Origin: CBDATB01 sp965199745
GTDB lineage: Bacteria > Bacteroidota > Bacteroidia > Cytophagales > Flammeovirgaceae
NCBI GenBank assembly: GCA_965199745.1
Contig: CBDATB010000013.1
Location: 62,001 to 126,000, forward strand
Direction: 5' to 3'
Length of the DNA: 64,000 bases
The translations under genes were made by a program, and so were the position numbers. The notes under the pieces were generated by a model. That model searched no databases. It was not told the origin of the DNA and saw only the letters and a program-made list of their open reading frames with translations. This document shows, in pieces, positions 30,849-40,273 of this stretch (position 1 is the stretch's first letter; every line of letters starts with the position of its first letter).

Positions 30849-32108
30849 ATGGAGAAAAATAAAATTACCGTTCTAATGCTTGGTTGGGAAAATATCCCGC
30901 AGCACAACAGCGGCTTGGGTTTAGTTAATAATTATTTGAAGAAAAAATTAGCAAAACGCGTGAGCTTAATTTGGATAACACCTGAGCAAGTTAGCACCGA
31001 AGTACCTAAAAACACCCCTGAAAAAGAAAATATAAAAACTACACCCTACCAACCAAGCAACGTAGCTGTCCATAGGCTCAGCAGCGAACATGTGCCAAGA
31101 GCTTACGAAAAAATATACAAGCATCATCGGGCGGAAAAATTACCAGATGCCAATCAAAAAATTCAAAAATTTACCCGAAAAATATTGTATCTAGCCAAAG
31201 AAAAAAAATTTGATATTATCTATGCACATGACTGGCTGACATTTCCCGCAGCAGTGCAATTGAAAGAACTAAGCCAAAAGCCACTGCTTATACATGTACA
31301 CGCCACAGAATACGACCGAAGGCAAAGATTATCTTTAGATAAAAATATTATCGCTATTGAACAAAAGGCTGTTAGAAAAGCTGATAATATTTTAACTGTA
31401 AGCGAACGATTAAAAAAAACTATTGTCGATTATTATGGGGCAGATACTGACAAAATTCGTACTTTGTATCCGGGAGGAAAAATTAAACAGGCTAAACCAA
31501 AATATGAAGACAACCCGCGTACACAATTACTTGAACCTGCCTTTTTTGAATCATCCGACAAAAAAATTCTCTTTCTGGGAAGAATAACTCTTCAGAAAGG
31601 TGTCATGCAGTTTGTTGCAACAGCAGAAAAATTACTCAAAAATCGAAAAGATATCAAATTTTGGATAGTAGGAGAAGGAGTACAACTACGCAGCATGATT
31701 ACTGAAGTAAAGCGGCGTTCAATTATACCTCATTTTCACTTTCTGGGTTTTCAAAACCCATACTATGTCCAAAAGATATTGAGAGCAGTAGACATACTAT
31801 TTTTACCTGCTATCTCAGAGCCATTTGGCATGGCAGTATTCGAGGCAATACAAGCTGATACACCAGTAGTAATTTCTAAACAAACAGGTATTGGTGAAAT
31901 ACTAGATACTACTTATCAAGCCGATTATTATGCAGTAGAAACTTTTGCTTATATAATTAATAAACTATTAAACAACCCGAAAATCCGTCGGCAAATTATT
32001 GCAAAAAATAAAAAAAGAATTCAACTGTTGCAGTGGGAAATTTTTGCAAAACAGGTAAAAAAATCTTTAGAAGACACAGTTATTTTGAAAAATAAACCAA
32101 CAAAATAG
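30849..32108 (+). CDS. Glycosyltransferase family 4 protein
   Basis: A GT-B fold glycosyltransferase of about 419 residues from the ATG at 30849; the frame is also open to an upstream ATG at 30822, and I prefer the later start because it opens directly with the core strand ITVLMLGWENIPQHNSGLG. The C-terminal donor domain has KILFLGRITLQKGVMQFV, FWIVGEGVQLRSM, FHFLGFQNPYYVQKIL and the EX7E-like motif PAISEPFGMAVFEAIQADTPVVIS. It resembles glycogen-synthase-like GT4 enzymes. Donor and acceptor are unknown. Confidence 0.88.
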   Translation: MEKNKITVLMLGWENIPQHNSGLGLVNNYLKKKLAKRVSLIWITPEQVSTEVPKNTPEKENIKTTPYQPSNVAVHRLSSEHVPRAYEKIYKHHRAEKLPDANQKIQKFTRKILYLAKEKKFDIIYAHDWLTFPAAVQLKELSQKPLLIHVHATEYDRRQRLSLDKNIIAIEQKAVRKADNILTVSERLKKTIVDYYGADTDKIRTLYPGGKIKQAKPKYEDNPRTQLLEPAFFESSDKKILFLGRITLQKGVMQFVATAEKLLKNRKDIKFWIVGEGVQLRSMITEVKRRSIIPHFHFLGFQNPYYVQKILRAVDILFLPAISEPFGMAVFEAIQADTPVVISKQTGIGEILDTTYQADYYAVETFAYIINKLLNNPKIRRQIIAKNKKRIQLLQWEIFAKQVKKSLEDTVILKNKPTK

Positions 32109-32197
32109 CAATAGAAAATGAACAAACGATATTTAATACACGTTTTGGTGTTCGATAATGAACTTAAATTAGTGTCTAAAACTACCTTCAAATCATC

Positions 32198-34873
32198 ATG
32201 TTAAAATCGAAAAAATATATTTTCATAAAAAATAAAAACCTGTTTTTATGTTTAGGATTGAATTTTTTATTATTTGCTCATTGCGTATTTGCTCAATCAA
32301 ACTGTGATGTAGACGACCCGAATTTAAAGGGCAGATACAGAGGAGAATGTAAAGATGATGAAGCTCACGGTAAAGGTACTGCCAAAGGAAAATATACCTA
32401 TTCTGGCTATTTTAAATACGGAAAAAAAGACAGCAAAGGGAAGTATATTGCACCGGGCTATTTTTCATATAAAGGTACTTTTAAAAACGATTTATATAGT
32501 GGGTTTGGGCAATTAGAGGTAAAAGGAATATATGTCTACAAAGGGTCTTGGAAAGAAGGCATGAAATATGGCAAAGGTACTTGCTATTGGAAAAACAAAG
32601 CGAAATACGATGGGCAATGGGCTGCCGACGAAAGGGAAGGCTATGGAACCTACACTCATGGGAAAATGAGTTATCAGGGAGAATGGAAAGCTGATAAGTG
32701 TCATGGCAAAGGCAAGTATACTTACGAAGATAAATCGGTTTATGAGGGTAGCTGGGAAAATGGAAAACGCTCTGGCTACGGCACTTTTACAAAACCAAAA
32801 GGATTTACTTACAAAGGTCAGTGGAAAGATGGAAAAAGAGACGGAGACGGTGTTCAAACCCATATCATTAAAAAGGGTAACAGGCTTATTGAAAGAAAAT
32901 ACACTGGACGATGGAAAAATAATTATTATGAAGGACGCGGAAAACTCACATTCTCCGGTATACGCAGAGAACCCAAATTTACATACGACGGGCAGTGGAT
33001 AGCAGGCTTGAAAAGTGGCTTTGGAACCTATACCTGGGCAGGCGGGCAGAAGTATACGGGAGAATGGAAAGACGACAAAAGAAATGGTAAAGGAGAGTAC
33101 ACCTTTGCATCAGGTACAAGATATGTCGGTGAGTGGAAAAATAACCAAATGACTGGCGAAGGAGTCAGATATTATGAAGGCGGTAAAATTACTAAAGCAG
33201 GTACTTGGCTGAATGGCAATATCCAAAAAGAAAAAAGCTTGGATGAGGTTTTAGCCTATCTCGACCAAAATTATAAGCCAATAGATAATTCCGATGACAA
33301 TTTTGCTCCACCTAGTTTAGTTATTGAAGAAATAACATTTGTCGATAGTTATAAAAATGCACAAACCTATAATAATAATCAGCTCGACTACAACGAAGAG
33401 GCTGAGATTGTTTTTTTTCTGAAAAATAACGGGCAAGGAAAGGCAAAAGATATTGGCATCAGTGTAAAAGAAAAGAATTATGTTAGTGGCATTAGATTCA
33501 CTGAAAAACTCAAAATCGGTGATATAGATGCCGGGCTGCGGCGTGAAGTCAGTATCCCTATTGCAGGCTCCGAAGCACTAGAAGATGGCAAAGCTGATTT
33601 TGTTATAAGAGTCTCTGAAGGTAGAGGATTCGATGTCAGTACGACTGTGAAAGTGTCTACCAAAGGCTTTATTGCACCAGCATTGCGAGTGTCTAACCAC
33701 CAATTTACGACCCAAACTAATACCATCGCATTAGGTACAGAAGTAACGCTTGAAGTGCAATTAGAAAATGTCGGACAGGGCTTTGCTGAAGATGTTAAAG
33801 TTTCTTTTCAACTACCTGCAGACGTATTTCCGACCAACAAAACTGAATTTGAATTACGTGATATAGAGGCAGGAAAATCTCAATTAGTAAATTTCAGTTT
33901 TGTGCCGAATAATCGATACAAAGCAAAGGAAGTCCTCATTGAATGTTTGGTTCTGGAAAAATCACAGCAATATGGTATCAAAACAACTTTTCGACTAAAT
34001 ATAGATAAACTCCTAACAGAGAAGATATTTGATTTTACTACAACTAGAAATAATGGCACAAACTTCAATGTAGCAGATGTAGATGTTAATTTACCAAAAA
34101 CCAATAATAGCAGGCCTGATGCCTTTGCTGTTGTAATAGGTAATCGAGATTATGAGCAAACCCAAAATGTAGACTACGCCATAAACGACGCCAGAAGTAT
34201 TAAAAGATATCTAATTGACGTCATGGGGTTCAAAGAAGGTAATATTCTTTACTATGAAAATGCTTCCAAGAGTGATTTTCAAACTCTTTTTGGTGGAGAA
34301 AATGATTACAAGGGAAAACTGTTTAATAGTGTTAAACCCAAGAAAAGTGACGTATTTCTTTTCTACGCCGGACACGGTGCACCAAGCCTGAAAAATGGAA
34401 AAAACTATTTCGTACCTGTAGAAAGCGATCCAAATTATATTTCATTAAATGGCTATTCAATAGAACTATTTAACAAAAACTTGGCACAGTTGCCAGCTAA
34501 ATCCATCGCTGTAGTTCTCGATGCTTGCTTTTCGGGTGCTAATGTATTTTCCGGCGTTTCTGGCTTCAAAACCGTTCCCAGAAAATCCTCAAATTTGACC
34601 AATGGGGTACTTCTATCTTCTTCTACTGGCGATCAGGTTTCTTCATGGTATGATGAGAAAAAACATGGGCTGTTTACCTATTTCTTCCTAAAAGCTATTC
34701 ACAATAAAAATGCAGATTACGATAAAGATGACAAGCTCAGCTTTAGAGAGATTTTTGAGTTTATTGCAGACAAAAGCAGTGGTGTTCCGTATCACGCCCG
34801 CAGCTTGCACGGCATCGAACAAAACCCAACCATAGAAGGAAAAAATATAGAGGCCACATTTTTAGAATACTAA
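32198..34873 (+). CDS. Exported MORN-repeat protein with C-terminal caspase-like (C14) domain
   Basis: An 891-residue protein. A signal peptide (LFLCLGLNFLLFAHCVFAQ) is followed by about ten MORN repeats at ~35-345 (YKGTFKNDLYSGFGQLE, YDGQWAADEREGYGTYTHG and similar). The middle (~370-620) holds two CARDB/Ig-like segments containing ENVGQGFAEDVKVSF-type strands. The C-terminus is a metacaspase-like peptidase: AFAVVIGNRDYEQ, catalytic His726 in FYAGHG and Cys777 in LDACFSGAN. It is probably an exported cysteine peptidase whose MORN part binds membrane or protein. The substrate is unknown. Confidence 0.9.
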   Translation: MLKSKKYIFIKNKNLFLCLGLNFLLFAHCVFAQSNCDVDDPNLKGRYRGECKDDEAHGKGTAKGKYTYSGYFKYGKKDSKGKYIAPGYFSYKGTFKNDLYSGFGQLEVKGIYVYKGSWKEGMKYGKGTCYWKNKAKYDGQWAADEREGYGTYTHGKMSYQGEWKADKCHGKGKYTYEDKSVYEGSWENGKRSGYGTFTKPKGFTYKGQWKDGKRDGDGVQTHIIKKGNRLIERKYTGRWKNNYYEGRGKLTFSGIRREPKFTYDGQWIAGLKSGFGTYTWAGGQKYTGEWKDDKRNGKGEYTFASGTRYVGEWKNNQMTGEGVRYYEGGKITKAGTWLNGNIQKEKSLDEVLAYLDQNYKPIDNSDDNFAPPSLVIEEITFVDSYKNAQTYNNNQLDYNEEAEIVFFLKNNGQGKAKDIGISVKEKNYVSGIRFTEKLKIGDIDAGLRREVSIPIAGSEALEDGKADFVIRVSEGRGFDVSTTVKVSTKGFIAPALRVSNHQFTTQTNTIALGTEVTLEVQLENVGQGFAEDVKVSFQLPADVFPTNKTEFELRDIEAGKSQLVNFSFVPNNRYKAKEVLIECLVLEKSQQYGIKTTFRLNIDKLLTEKIFDFTTTRNNGTNFNVADVDVNLPKTNNSRPDAFAVVIGNRDYEQTQNVDYAINDARSIKRYLIDVMGFKEGNILYYENASKSDFQTLFGGENDYKGKLFNSVKPKKSDVFLFYAGHGAPSLKNGKNYFVPVESDPNYISLNGYSIELFNKNLAQLPAKSIAVVLDACFSGANVFSGVSGFKTVPRKSSNLTNGVLLSSSTGDQVSSWYDEKKHGLFTYFFLKAIHNKNADYDKDDKLSFREIFEFIADKSSGVPYHARSLHGIEQNPTIEGKNIEATFLEY

Positions 34874-35042
34874 AAAAAGTGGTACGAAAAAATCATAACT
34901 ACCTAGCACTTATGCTAAAATATTAGTAATAATTACTTCCCTACCGCAAAGAAATAGTTTTTCTATCTAAAACGTAACAAACATATCAGGTTTTGCAAAT
35001 CCGTAGGTTTAAACAAAAACAAAGGGCTAGATAATAATTGTC

Positions 35043-35372
35043 ATGAACGTTAAGTATTTCTCCGTATATATTGTTAATTATTTGAAACAAGCACGCTGCA
35101 TTTGCCTACTACTCGCGATGGGACTTTTAGCCACGTGTAATAAAAAAAAGAAGAACCTCACCTAAGCTTGTGGCTAGGATTGAAGTGAGTAGCAATGAAA
35201 ACAGGGCAGTAGTATTTAATAATACTTCCACACACAAAAGCCCTACCCATACCTACACCCCAAAAGGGGAGTAACCCCCACGCTCACCGCCATCAATGGC
35301 AGCAACGGAAACAGTACGAGTAACGCTATTACTAACGGTGCGGCAGTTGTAAATAACTTCCTGACTGGATAG
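35043..35372 (+). pseudogene. Small lipoprotein gene with two frameshifts
   Basis: An ATG at 35043 opens a 40-codon frame with an N-terminal hydrophobic stretch and lipobox-like LLATC, then an A8 run. Removing one A continues the protein as TSPKLVARIEVSSNENRAVV up to TPKGE. A second +1 shift in a G4 run then gives VTPTLTAINGSNGN up to VVNNFLTG before a stop at 35370. Continuous coding across three frames suggests a decayed lipoprotein gene, or slippage at the A run. It occupies most of the 500-base gap after the MORN-caspase gene. Confidence 0.45.
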
Positions 35373-35380
35373 CAAAGTAT

Positions 35381-36283
35381 TTATTTTTTGTACACCCGCT
35401 TACCGTTGAAAAACTTAATAATAAAAGCATCTTTAAAGCCGGCATCCTTAGCCTTGCGCAGTAGTTTTCTGGCTGTTTTATACTCATATTCCCTGCCTAT
35501 GCTATAATAATATTTAAAAGCATGGTTTTCTCTAGTGTGTTCGTCAATACGCATGGGTAAACTGCCAGAGAAGTCAGCGTTATTTTTCTGTGAGGTTTTA
35601 GAGGCAAATATCTGTACTTTATAGTAAGTTGCGTGGTTTTCATCTGCGTGCTGCAAGTCAAGAAATGATCTAAAAGCCCTAAAGATAGCAGAGGCAATAA
35701 TGTCCTGGCCGTATTCTGAATTTAAGTACTTTTCTTCTTCAGTATTAGAAAGAAAACCCGCCTCTACCAGCACACCCGGCATATCTGTATATTGCAATAC
35801 TTGTAAGTTCATGCCCCTATGAAGTTTGTCTCTAATACCTCTGCTTCGACGTACAGCCCTTGTATGAAGTTGTTTATCGATCTCAAGTGCTAATTGTTTG
35901 CTAGTTTTAAAAACTCGGCTATGTATGTGTACAGCAGTACCATAAATTTTCTTATTAGGGTTAGAATTACAGTGGATACTGATGAAAAAATCGGCTTTGT
36001 TTTTATTAGCAATATTTACGCGCTGGTCTAGTGTAACATGGGTATCTTTTTTTCGCGTGTAAATGACCTGAGTATTGAGTTTTTCTGCTACATATTTGCC
36101 CAATTTAAGGGCAAGGGCTAAATTCAAATCTTTTTCGTGCTGATATTTGGAGTGGCTACTTAGCTGTCCTGGGTCTTTTCCTCCGTGTCCCGGATCTATC
36201 ACTAACAGGTATTGCTTTTTAGACTGCCCTAAGAGTACGGAAAAAAAAAACAGATAATTAAAAACAAAACAAAGGAATTTCAT
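35381..36283 (-). CDS. N-acetylmuramoyl-L-alanine amidase with C-terminal SPOR-like domain
   Basis: I prefer the ATG at 36283, which starts a signal peptide (MKFLCFVFNYLFFFSVLLG); the frame is open 15 codons further upstream. The amidase_3 domain has the zinc motif LVIDPGHGGKDPG, DFFISIHCNSNP, and GVLVEAGFLSNTEEEKYL with the catalytic Glu. The C-terminal ~75 residues (YYKVQIFASK to DAFIIKFFNGKRV) look like a SPOR domain that would bind denuded septal glycan. It cleaves the peptide from peptidoglycan during division or turnover. Confidence 0.92.
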   Translation of the reverse strand: MKFLCFVFNYLFFFSVLLGQSKKQYLLVIDPGHGGKDPGQLSSHSKYQHEKDLNLALALKLGKYVAEKLNTQVIYTRKKDTHVTLDQRVNIANKNKADFFISIHCNSNPNKKIYGTAVHIHSRVFKTSKQLALEIDKQLHTRAVRRSRGIRDKLHRGMNLQVLQYTDMPGVLVEAGFLSNTEEEKYLNSEYGQDIIASAIFRAFRSFLDLQHADENHATYYKVQIFASKTSQKNNADFSGSLPMRIDEHTRENHAFKYYYSIGREYEYKTARKLLRKAKDAGFKDAFIIKFFNGKRVYKK

Positions 36284-36336
36284 AAACCGTAAAAATATTA
36301 CTTTGTAACAGTTAAAAATTATTTTCAAATACGGTA

Positions 36337-36948
36337 TTACTTAATTTCAAAATTCAGCATTTTTCTTTCTTCTATAAAACCTTCCAATCGGTCACCTGTT
36401 TGAATAGGACCTACTCCTTCGGGCGTGCCAGTAAAAATAATATCACCTTTTTTTAGGGTAATAAAACAAGAAATATAGGCGATAATTTGCTCAATTGTGT
36501 AGAGCATGTTTTGGGTATTGCCTGACTGCTTGAGTATGCCGTTTAATTGCAAGCTAAAATTCAAGCGGCTTATATCTTTTATTTGCGATAAGGGAATAAA
36601 CTCGGAAATAGGTGCTGAGCCATTAAAACCTTTCGCCAAGTCCCAGGGCAAGCCTTTCTCTTTAGCGATTTGCTGTAAATCTCTAGCCGTAAAATCTATG
36701 CCTAAACCTACTTCATTATAGTATTTATGTGCAAATTTTTCTTGAATGTATTTGCCTTCTTTACTAATTTTAATAATAATTTCTGTTTCGTAATGAATTT
36801 CTTTAGTAAAATAGGGGTAATAAAAAGGTGCATTATTTTTAATAATAGCTGTATCGGGTTTTGTAAAAATAATGGGTGAGGCAGGCTTTGCATTATTCAA
36901 CTCTTCAATATGAGCAGCATAATTTCTTCCAATTGCTAATATTTTCAT
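36337..36948 (-). CDS. Fumarylacetoacetate hydrolase family protein
   Basis: A 203-residue FAH-fold hydrolase/isomerase. Conserved parts are ILAIGRNYAAHIEE, HYETEIIIKISKEGKYI (the metal-binding Glu), DFTARDLQQIAKEKGLPWDLAKGF, and FTGTPEGVGPIQTGD. Members hydrolyse or decarboxylate acylpyruvates or oxaloacetate. The substrate here is unknown. It is located between the amidase and a divergent YHS gene. Confidence 0.92.
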   Translation of the reverse strand: MKILAIGRNYAAHIEELNNAKPASPIIFTKPDTAIIKNNAPFYYPYFTKEIHYETEIIIKISKEGKYIQEKFAHKYYNEVGLGIDFTARDLQQIAKEKGLPWDLAKGFNGSAPISEFIPLSQIKDISRLNFSLQLNGILKQSGNTQNMLYTIEQIIAYISCFITLKKGDIIFTGTPEGVGPIQTGDRLEGFIEERKMLNFEIK

Positions 36949-37031
36949 AATTATTTCGATGATTTGTTGCTGAACATTTGTTTGTTTTGTGCTGTCACAA
37001 AGATAGTTTTAGTATTTCTAAATAAACATCT

Positions 37032-37502
37032 GTGAAGATTACGATGAGAAAAAATATTTTATATTATCTATGTTTTTTATTTTTATCCATCAGTTCTATA
37101 ACATATGCCCAAGAGACAAAGCACTTGAATTTAGCTGATGGCGTGATTGCTAAGGGCTATGACGTGGTCAGTTATTTTGATGGAAAGGCTCTAAAAGGCA
37201 AAAAATCTATTGCCAGTACAAGCAATGGTATTACTTATTATTTTGCCAATAAAGAAAATAAAGTAGCTTTTAAGGCAAACCCTCTGAATTATCCTATAAC
37301 CTACGGTGGCTGGTGTGCTTATGCTATGGGTGCTAAAGGAAAAAAGGTGGCTATTAACCCTGAAAATTTTAAAATCATTGACGGAAAGCTCTATCTTTTT
37401 TACAATAGTAGAAAGTGGAACACACTTGAATGGTGGAACAAAGACGAAGATAATTTGAAACAAAAAGCAGACGATAATTGGCGGAGGCTAGCTAACCGTT
37501 AA
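37032..37502 (+). CDS. Exported YHS domain-containing protein
   Basis: A 156-residue protein with a signal peptide (NILYYLCFLFLSISSITYAQ). The YHS-like domain is IAKGYDVVSYFDGKALKGKKSI, ITYYFANKENKVAFKANPLNYPITYGGWCAYAMG, with the conserved C in GGWCAYAM. These small domains are thought to bind metals. The gene stands alone and converges with the sialidase-like gene 15 bases downstream. Confidence 0.88.
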   Translation: MKITMRKNILYYLCFLFLSISSITYAQETKHLNLADGVIAKGYDVVSYFDGKALKGKKSIASTSNGITYYFANKENKVAFKANPLNYPITYGGWCAYAMGAKGKKVAINPENFKIIDGKLYLFYNSRKWNTLEWWNKDEDNLKQKADDNWRRLANR

Positions 37503-37516
37503 TTCATTAAAGTGCG

Positions 37517-38815
37517 TTATTGCTTAATCAACTTTTTTTGCTTAATAACAGCTGTCCAAACCGAATTTTTCCCTCTATCCATTCTTGTCCATATTGGACA
37601 AATAACGCCTTTTGTAGCTGCAATTTGATTATAATCTCCGAAAAACACCGCTGCATAGGGCGTGAAAGGCTTTTCTGATATTTTTATGTTGAAAAACGAT
37701 TCGCCGCCATCGGTTGAATAAGCAAGGTACACGTCTGTTTGTAAGTCACTATAATTTCTTCTATCATAAAAAATAAAATACAGATAGCCTGTTTTTTGGT
37801 CTAAATCCATCCAAGTGAGAAATTGGTGTCTGCCATTTTTTACAGCATCATCATTCACCCTCTTGGGTGCAGACCAGGTATGGCCGCCATCCTCTGATTT
37901 GATTAGCCAGATGTCTGTATCATCCTGACCGTTGCGTTGGTCAGCCCAATTAATATATATAGTACCTCTGTGCGGGCCGCTGCTTAAATCGCACGTGATA
38001 ACAGGCATCCCGTTGCTCCTATTGATACCGGGAATAGCAATATCCCATCCGCCCGGTTGATCTACAGCTGCTATATCTTGTGCTAACCAAGTATTTCCTC
38101 CGTCTAGAGATTTGTCAAAATAAATCACTTCATCATAAGACCATGCTACATATATTTCGCCCTTAGTACCTACTGTAGGTACAGCACCCTCGGTAGTACG
38201 ACTATCATCGAGACAGTTACCGGGTTTTTCATTAATGGCTATTGCTTGTGACCAGCTACTGCCCCCGTCAATAGATCTGGAAAATAAAATATTACTCTGA
38301 TGTTTGGGTATTTTACTGCCGTACTCGTCAAACTGTGTCCAAGTAACATATAAATGCTGGTTATGCGGATCTACGACTGCCCATTCCTTGTCCTGATCTT
38401 TGGGATGATGCAAACCCATATAGCTGCCATTGCTCCAGCTTTTACCCTTGTCGGTAGATTTTTGGCAAACAATGCGATCTAAGACTTCTTGACTTGCCCA
38501 GTTTTTTCCGGTAGGATCTGAAAGGTGAAAAAAATAAAAACTACCTTGCGGGTCGGCAATAATTACTGGGTCTCCCCAAACGCCATAGGACGAGGTTAGA
38601 CGTTGGGTATACCATTTTTTGCCGCCATTGAAAGTATAATATACTTTATCAAGTATCGAACCGGCAACAATATTTCTAGTATTGGTAGGATTAATAGCAA
38701 TAGTAGGCTCACACGGCGGTCTGTGCAGTGTAGAAGAGTCTAACAAGATATTTTTGAAAGATTGCCCATATGAGTTACCTATTGTGAACACTAAAAAAAA
38801 GGCAATATTCTTCAT
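37517..38815 (-). CDS. Exported sialidase/BNR-repeat beta-propeller protein
   Basis: I chose the ATG at 38815 because it opens a signal peptide (MKNIAFFLVFTIGNSYGQ); the longer frame to 38920 overlaps the upstream gene. The mature ~415 residues carry at least five Asp-box (BNR) motifs: STDKGKSW, SIDGGSSW, SLDGGNTW, SEDGGHTW and STDGGESF, defining a sialidase-like propeller. The catalytic arginine triad of true sialidases cannot be judged by eye, so glycosidase activity is unproven. Confidence 0.85.
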   Translation of the reverse strand: MKNIAFFLVFTIGNSYGQSFKNILLDSSTLHRPPCEPTIAINPTNTRNIVAGSILDKVYYTFNGGKKWYTQRLTSSYGVWGDPVIIADPQGSFYFFHLSDPTGKNWASQEVLDRIVCQKSTDKGKSWSNGSYMGLHHPKDQDKEWAVVDPHNQHLYVTWTQFDEYGSKIPKHQSNILFSRSIDGGSSWSQAIAINEKPGNCLDDSRTTEGAVPTVGTKGEIYVAWSYDEVIYFDKSLDGGNTWLAQDIAAVDQPGGWDIAIPGINRSNGMPVITCDLSSGPHRGTIYINWADQRNGQDDTDIWLIKSEDGGHTWSAPKRVNDDAVKNGRHQFLTWMDLDQKTGYLYFIFYDRRNYSDLQTDVYLAYSTDGGESFFNIKISEKPFTPYAAVFFGDYNQIAATKGVICPIWTRMDRGKNSVWTAVIKQKKLIKQ

Positions 38816-38840
38816 AAGAAAATTGATTAGGCAAAAGGAT

Positions 38841-39437
38841 TTAGTAAAAGTGTTTCGGTAATTGCTTTTTTGTTTTCCATTTGATGCTACAGCCCAGGCT
38901 GGGCTTTTGGTTAAAGTCAAGCGTTTTATGTGCCAACAGATAGTCCATTGCTTTTCTCAAATCTTTTCCTGTTATGGCAATATCGTTGCCCGGTCTTGCT
39001 TCATCGAGCTGTCCGCGATATATACATTGCATTTGCTCATCGAACAAGTAGAAATCAGGTGTGCAGGCGGCATCGTACGCTTTGGCAACCTGCTGCGACT
39101 CGTCGTATAAATACGGAAAAGTAAAAACATATTTTTGGGCAAATATTTTCATATTTTCAGGACTATCTTGCGGGTGTGTTATTACATCGTTGGCACTAAT
39201 CATTACAGAAGAAATTCCTTTCGAGGCATATATTTTAGCAATATTGACTATTTCTTCAATTACATGAATTACAAAAGGGCAGTGATTGCAAGAAAAAATA
39301 ATGAGTGTACCTTTTTCTCCTCGAAGTTTTTTGTATAACGAAAGTTCTCGTCCGCTGATGGTATCTGGTAGTGTAAAGTTGGGTCCCTTTGTACCTAAAG
39401 GAAGCATATTAGAGGGTGTAAGTGCCATATTTGTCAA
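38841..39437 (-). CDS. Thioredoxin/peroxiredoxin family protein
   Basis: A 198-residue AhpC/TSA-type thioredoxin-fold protein. The N-terminus PLGTKGPNFTLPDTISG is typical, and the active motif is IIFSCNHCPFVIHV with CNHC. A PDFYLFDEQMQCIYRGQLDEARPGND segment follows. No signal peptide, so it is probably a cytoplasmic thiol reductase/peroxidase. The sialidase-like gene starts 26 bases after its stop on the same strand. Confidence 0.9.
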   Translation of the reverse strand: MTNMALTPSNMLPLGTKGPNFTLPDTISGRELSLYKKLRGEKGTLIIFSCNHCPFVIHVIEEIVNIAKIYASKGISSVMISANDVITHPQDSPENMKIFAQKYVFTFPYLYDESQQVAKAYDAACTPDFYLFDEQMQCIYRGQLDEARPGNDIAITGKDLRKAMDYLLAHKTLDFNQKPSLGCSIKWKTKKQLPKHFY

Positions 39438-39550
39438 TAGGTCTTAAATACAATAATAGTGTTAATGTATACTTTTTGTCTGTCCAAAAATAATAAAAAT
39501 GTCTGTTTTTCACTACAAAAGTACTTATTAGGCAGAAATCGTGTTTCTAC

Positions 39551-40273
39551 CTAATAAGTACTATAATCAATAAGGTTAGGATATTGCTTATAATCGGCAT
39601 CCTTCGAAGAAAAATTTTGTGTACTAAATATGTGGGGTACTTCATTTGTATTTTTTATATTTTCTAGCACAGCACCACAGCCAAGATAAATATATTCAGG
39701 GTTTAAGATATTGCGTCTGTGTCCCGGTGATTTCATCCATACTTTAAGCACTTGTTTGGCAAAGCTCAAATAGGTATGCGCTTGGATAGGAGTACCCTTA
39801 TATCTGTAGCTAAAATAGCCGCCATTTTGTGAGGGACGATAATAAGGTTTATTAGCGATTAGGTCAAGAGCAAAAGTCTTTGCAATATTTTCCGCAGAGG
39901 AAATATTTGTTAAGCCTACTTGCTGGAGTCTATCGGAAAGTCTTTTTTTATTAGCAATCCGACTGGTATGGCTAAAAAAACTGTATACCACCATATCGGA
40001 TGAGTGATTCATAGATGATTTTTCCAATGCAGGCGCGTGTTTAAATACAGGCAGCCGGTTCTTCTTTCTCTGTCGGTTGGTTTCATAAAAAATAGCTGCG
40101 TTGAGCAGGGGATAGTCTATTGCCCGAATATTTATTTTTTTATGTGTAGGCGCATACCTGGAAAAAGATTCAAAATTAAAGTTTTGGTACATGGATGTAT
40201 TCCATGTATAGTTATGTTGCGGACGTATGCCAAAAGCAAGAGAAACAAGTAAAACACTACATAAGGTGTTCAT
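39551..40273 (-). CDS. CAP domain-containing protein (SCP-like), exported
   Basis: A 240-residue protein with an N-terminal signal (MNTLCSVLLVSLAFG). The CAP domain spans ~55-230 with AAIFYETNRQRKKNRLP, SSMNHSSDMVVYSFFSHTS, SAENIAKTF, VWMKSPGHRRNILNPEYIYLGCGAV. The His/Glu residues of the CAP pocket are present. Bacterial CAP proteins are exported and poorly characterised. The gene is monocistronic. Confidence 0.9.
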   Translation of the reverse strand: MNTLCSVLLVSLAFGIRPQHNYTWNTSMYQNFNFESFSRYAPTHKKINIRAIDYPLLNAAIFYETNRQRKKNRLPVFKHAPALEKSSMNHSSDMVVYSFFSHTSRIANKKRLSDRLQQVGLTNISSAENIAKTFALDLIANKPYYRPSQNGGYFSYRYKGTPIQAHTYLSFAKQVLKVWMKSPGHRRNILNPEYIYLGCGAVLENIKNTNEVPHIFSTQNFSSKDADYKQYPNLIDYSTY

